Origin: Rhodocyclus gracilis
GTDB taxonomy: Bacteria; Pseudomonadota; Gammaproteobacteria; Burkholderiales; Rhodocyclaceae
DNA: 64,000 nt
Direction of reading: 5' to 3'
Assembly (NCBI RefSeq): GCF_009617575.1
Contig: NZ_WIXJ01000003.1
Span: 62,001 to 126,000 of the forward strand
Shown here: positions 63,843 to 64,000 of the stretch, piece by piece
Layout: each line of letters opens with the position of its first letter
Numbering within the stretch: the first letter of the stretch is position 1
Program-made: the position numbers and the translations under genes
Notes under the pieces: model-generated
Told to the model about the DNA's origin: nothing
What the model saw: the letters and a program-made list of their open reading frames with translations, nothing else
The model's database searches: none

Positions 63843-64000
63843 TCAGGCGCGTTGCAGCAGAGTGTCGGCTGCCGGCGTGCTGGCGCGGGCGCGCACGCGG
63901 TAGCGACGGTCGAGCATGGCGAGCAGGCCGCCCAGCGCCATCAGCGCGCAGCCGCCCCAGATCCAGTCGACGAACGGTTTGTAATAGACACGGACGGCCC
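63843..64000 (-). CDS. ccmF: Haem lyase subunit CcmF, C-terminal fragment cut by window
   Basis: 52 residues of the C-terminus are visible: [20 protein letters not shown], a membrane segment, then [10 protein letters not shown] and a short tail ending LLQRA. The [15 protein letters not shown] segment is typical of the last CcmF helix. 81 bases upstream of ccmG; the remainder lies right of the window. Confidence 0.88.
   Translation of the reverse strand, partial: AVRVYYKPFVDWIWGGCALMALGGLLAMLDRRYRVRARASTPAADTLLQRA

Noticed and set aside
1-64000. CRISPR arrays, transposases, integrases, phage genes
   Set aside because: No regularly spaced repeat arrays or recognisable mobile-element proteins were found on either strand.

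Overview
The window is GC-rich (roughly two thirds G+C) and almost entirely packed with genes. The gene content suggests a facultatively anaerobic betaproteobacterium, probably Rhodocyclales-like (inference). Supporting signs are the blocks rph-rdgB-hemW / yicC / gmk-rpoZ-spoT and argS-SPOR-dsbA, a class I PHA synthase, the oxygen-independent ubiquinone genes ubiUVT, System I cytochrome c maturation genes and a NapC-type cytochrome. No CRISPR array, insertion sequence, phage gene or rRNA was seen. No gene-free stretch exceeds 300 bases; the longest is about 280.

Layout. 1-8.7 kb, minus strand: a leucine/isovalerate (liu) catabolic operon with its MerR regulator upstream and an 18-bp perfect palindrome over its promoter. 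It also holds an EamA transporter, a second acyl-CoA dehydrogenase and a NahD-like isomerase. 8.9-15.8 kb: metallo-beta-lactamase hydrolase, phaC, a chemoreceptor and an alpha/beta hydrolase. 15.8-18.4 kb, minus: ubiU-ubiV-ubiT behind a predicted FNR-type class II promoter. 18.5-22.5 kb, minus: argS, SPOR protein, dsbA, SDR oxidoreductase. 22.8-29.5 kb, plus: ubiB, a KAS III-like synthase, a periplasmic-sensor PAS-GGDEF protein and a solute:sodium symporter. 29.6-37.8 kb: a DUF535 protein, the overlapping set rapZ / NusG-II protein / Gx transporter / ubiX, an MFS transporter, mutY, purT and a flavin reductase.

38-44.3 kb: tRNA-Gly(CCC) with a strong terminator, a lone branched-chain-type binding protein with a coupled 82-aa gene, thiS, thiG, trmB, a TonB-like protein, an ankyrin protein and a lipoprotein. 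44.3-57.7 kb: hemW-rdgB-rph (minus), yicC, a visibly AT-richer B12/radical SAM gene inserted before gmk-rpoZ-spoT, then dadA, an enoyl-CoA hydratase, a TatD-family hydrolase and an uncharacterised 470-aa protein. 57.9-64 kb: two small membrane proteins, a compound tandem repeat, an exported hydrolase, a two-gene multihaem cytochrome pair and ccmF-G-H-I.

Themes. Acyl-CoA breakdown feeds acetyl-CoA, which can be stored as PHA. Ubiquinone biosynthesis is represented by ubiB, ubiX and the anaerobic ubiUVT set. Cytochrome c maturation sits directly upstream of a quinol-dehydrogenase-type cytochrome, fitting respiration with alternative electron acceptors. The best candidate for an undescribed function is the AT-rich radical SAM gene at 48.25-49.89 kb. 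The best regulatory prediction is the FNR site in front of ubiU.
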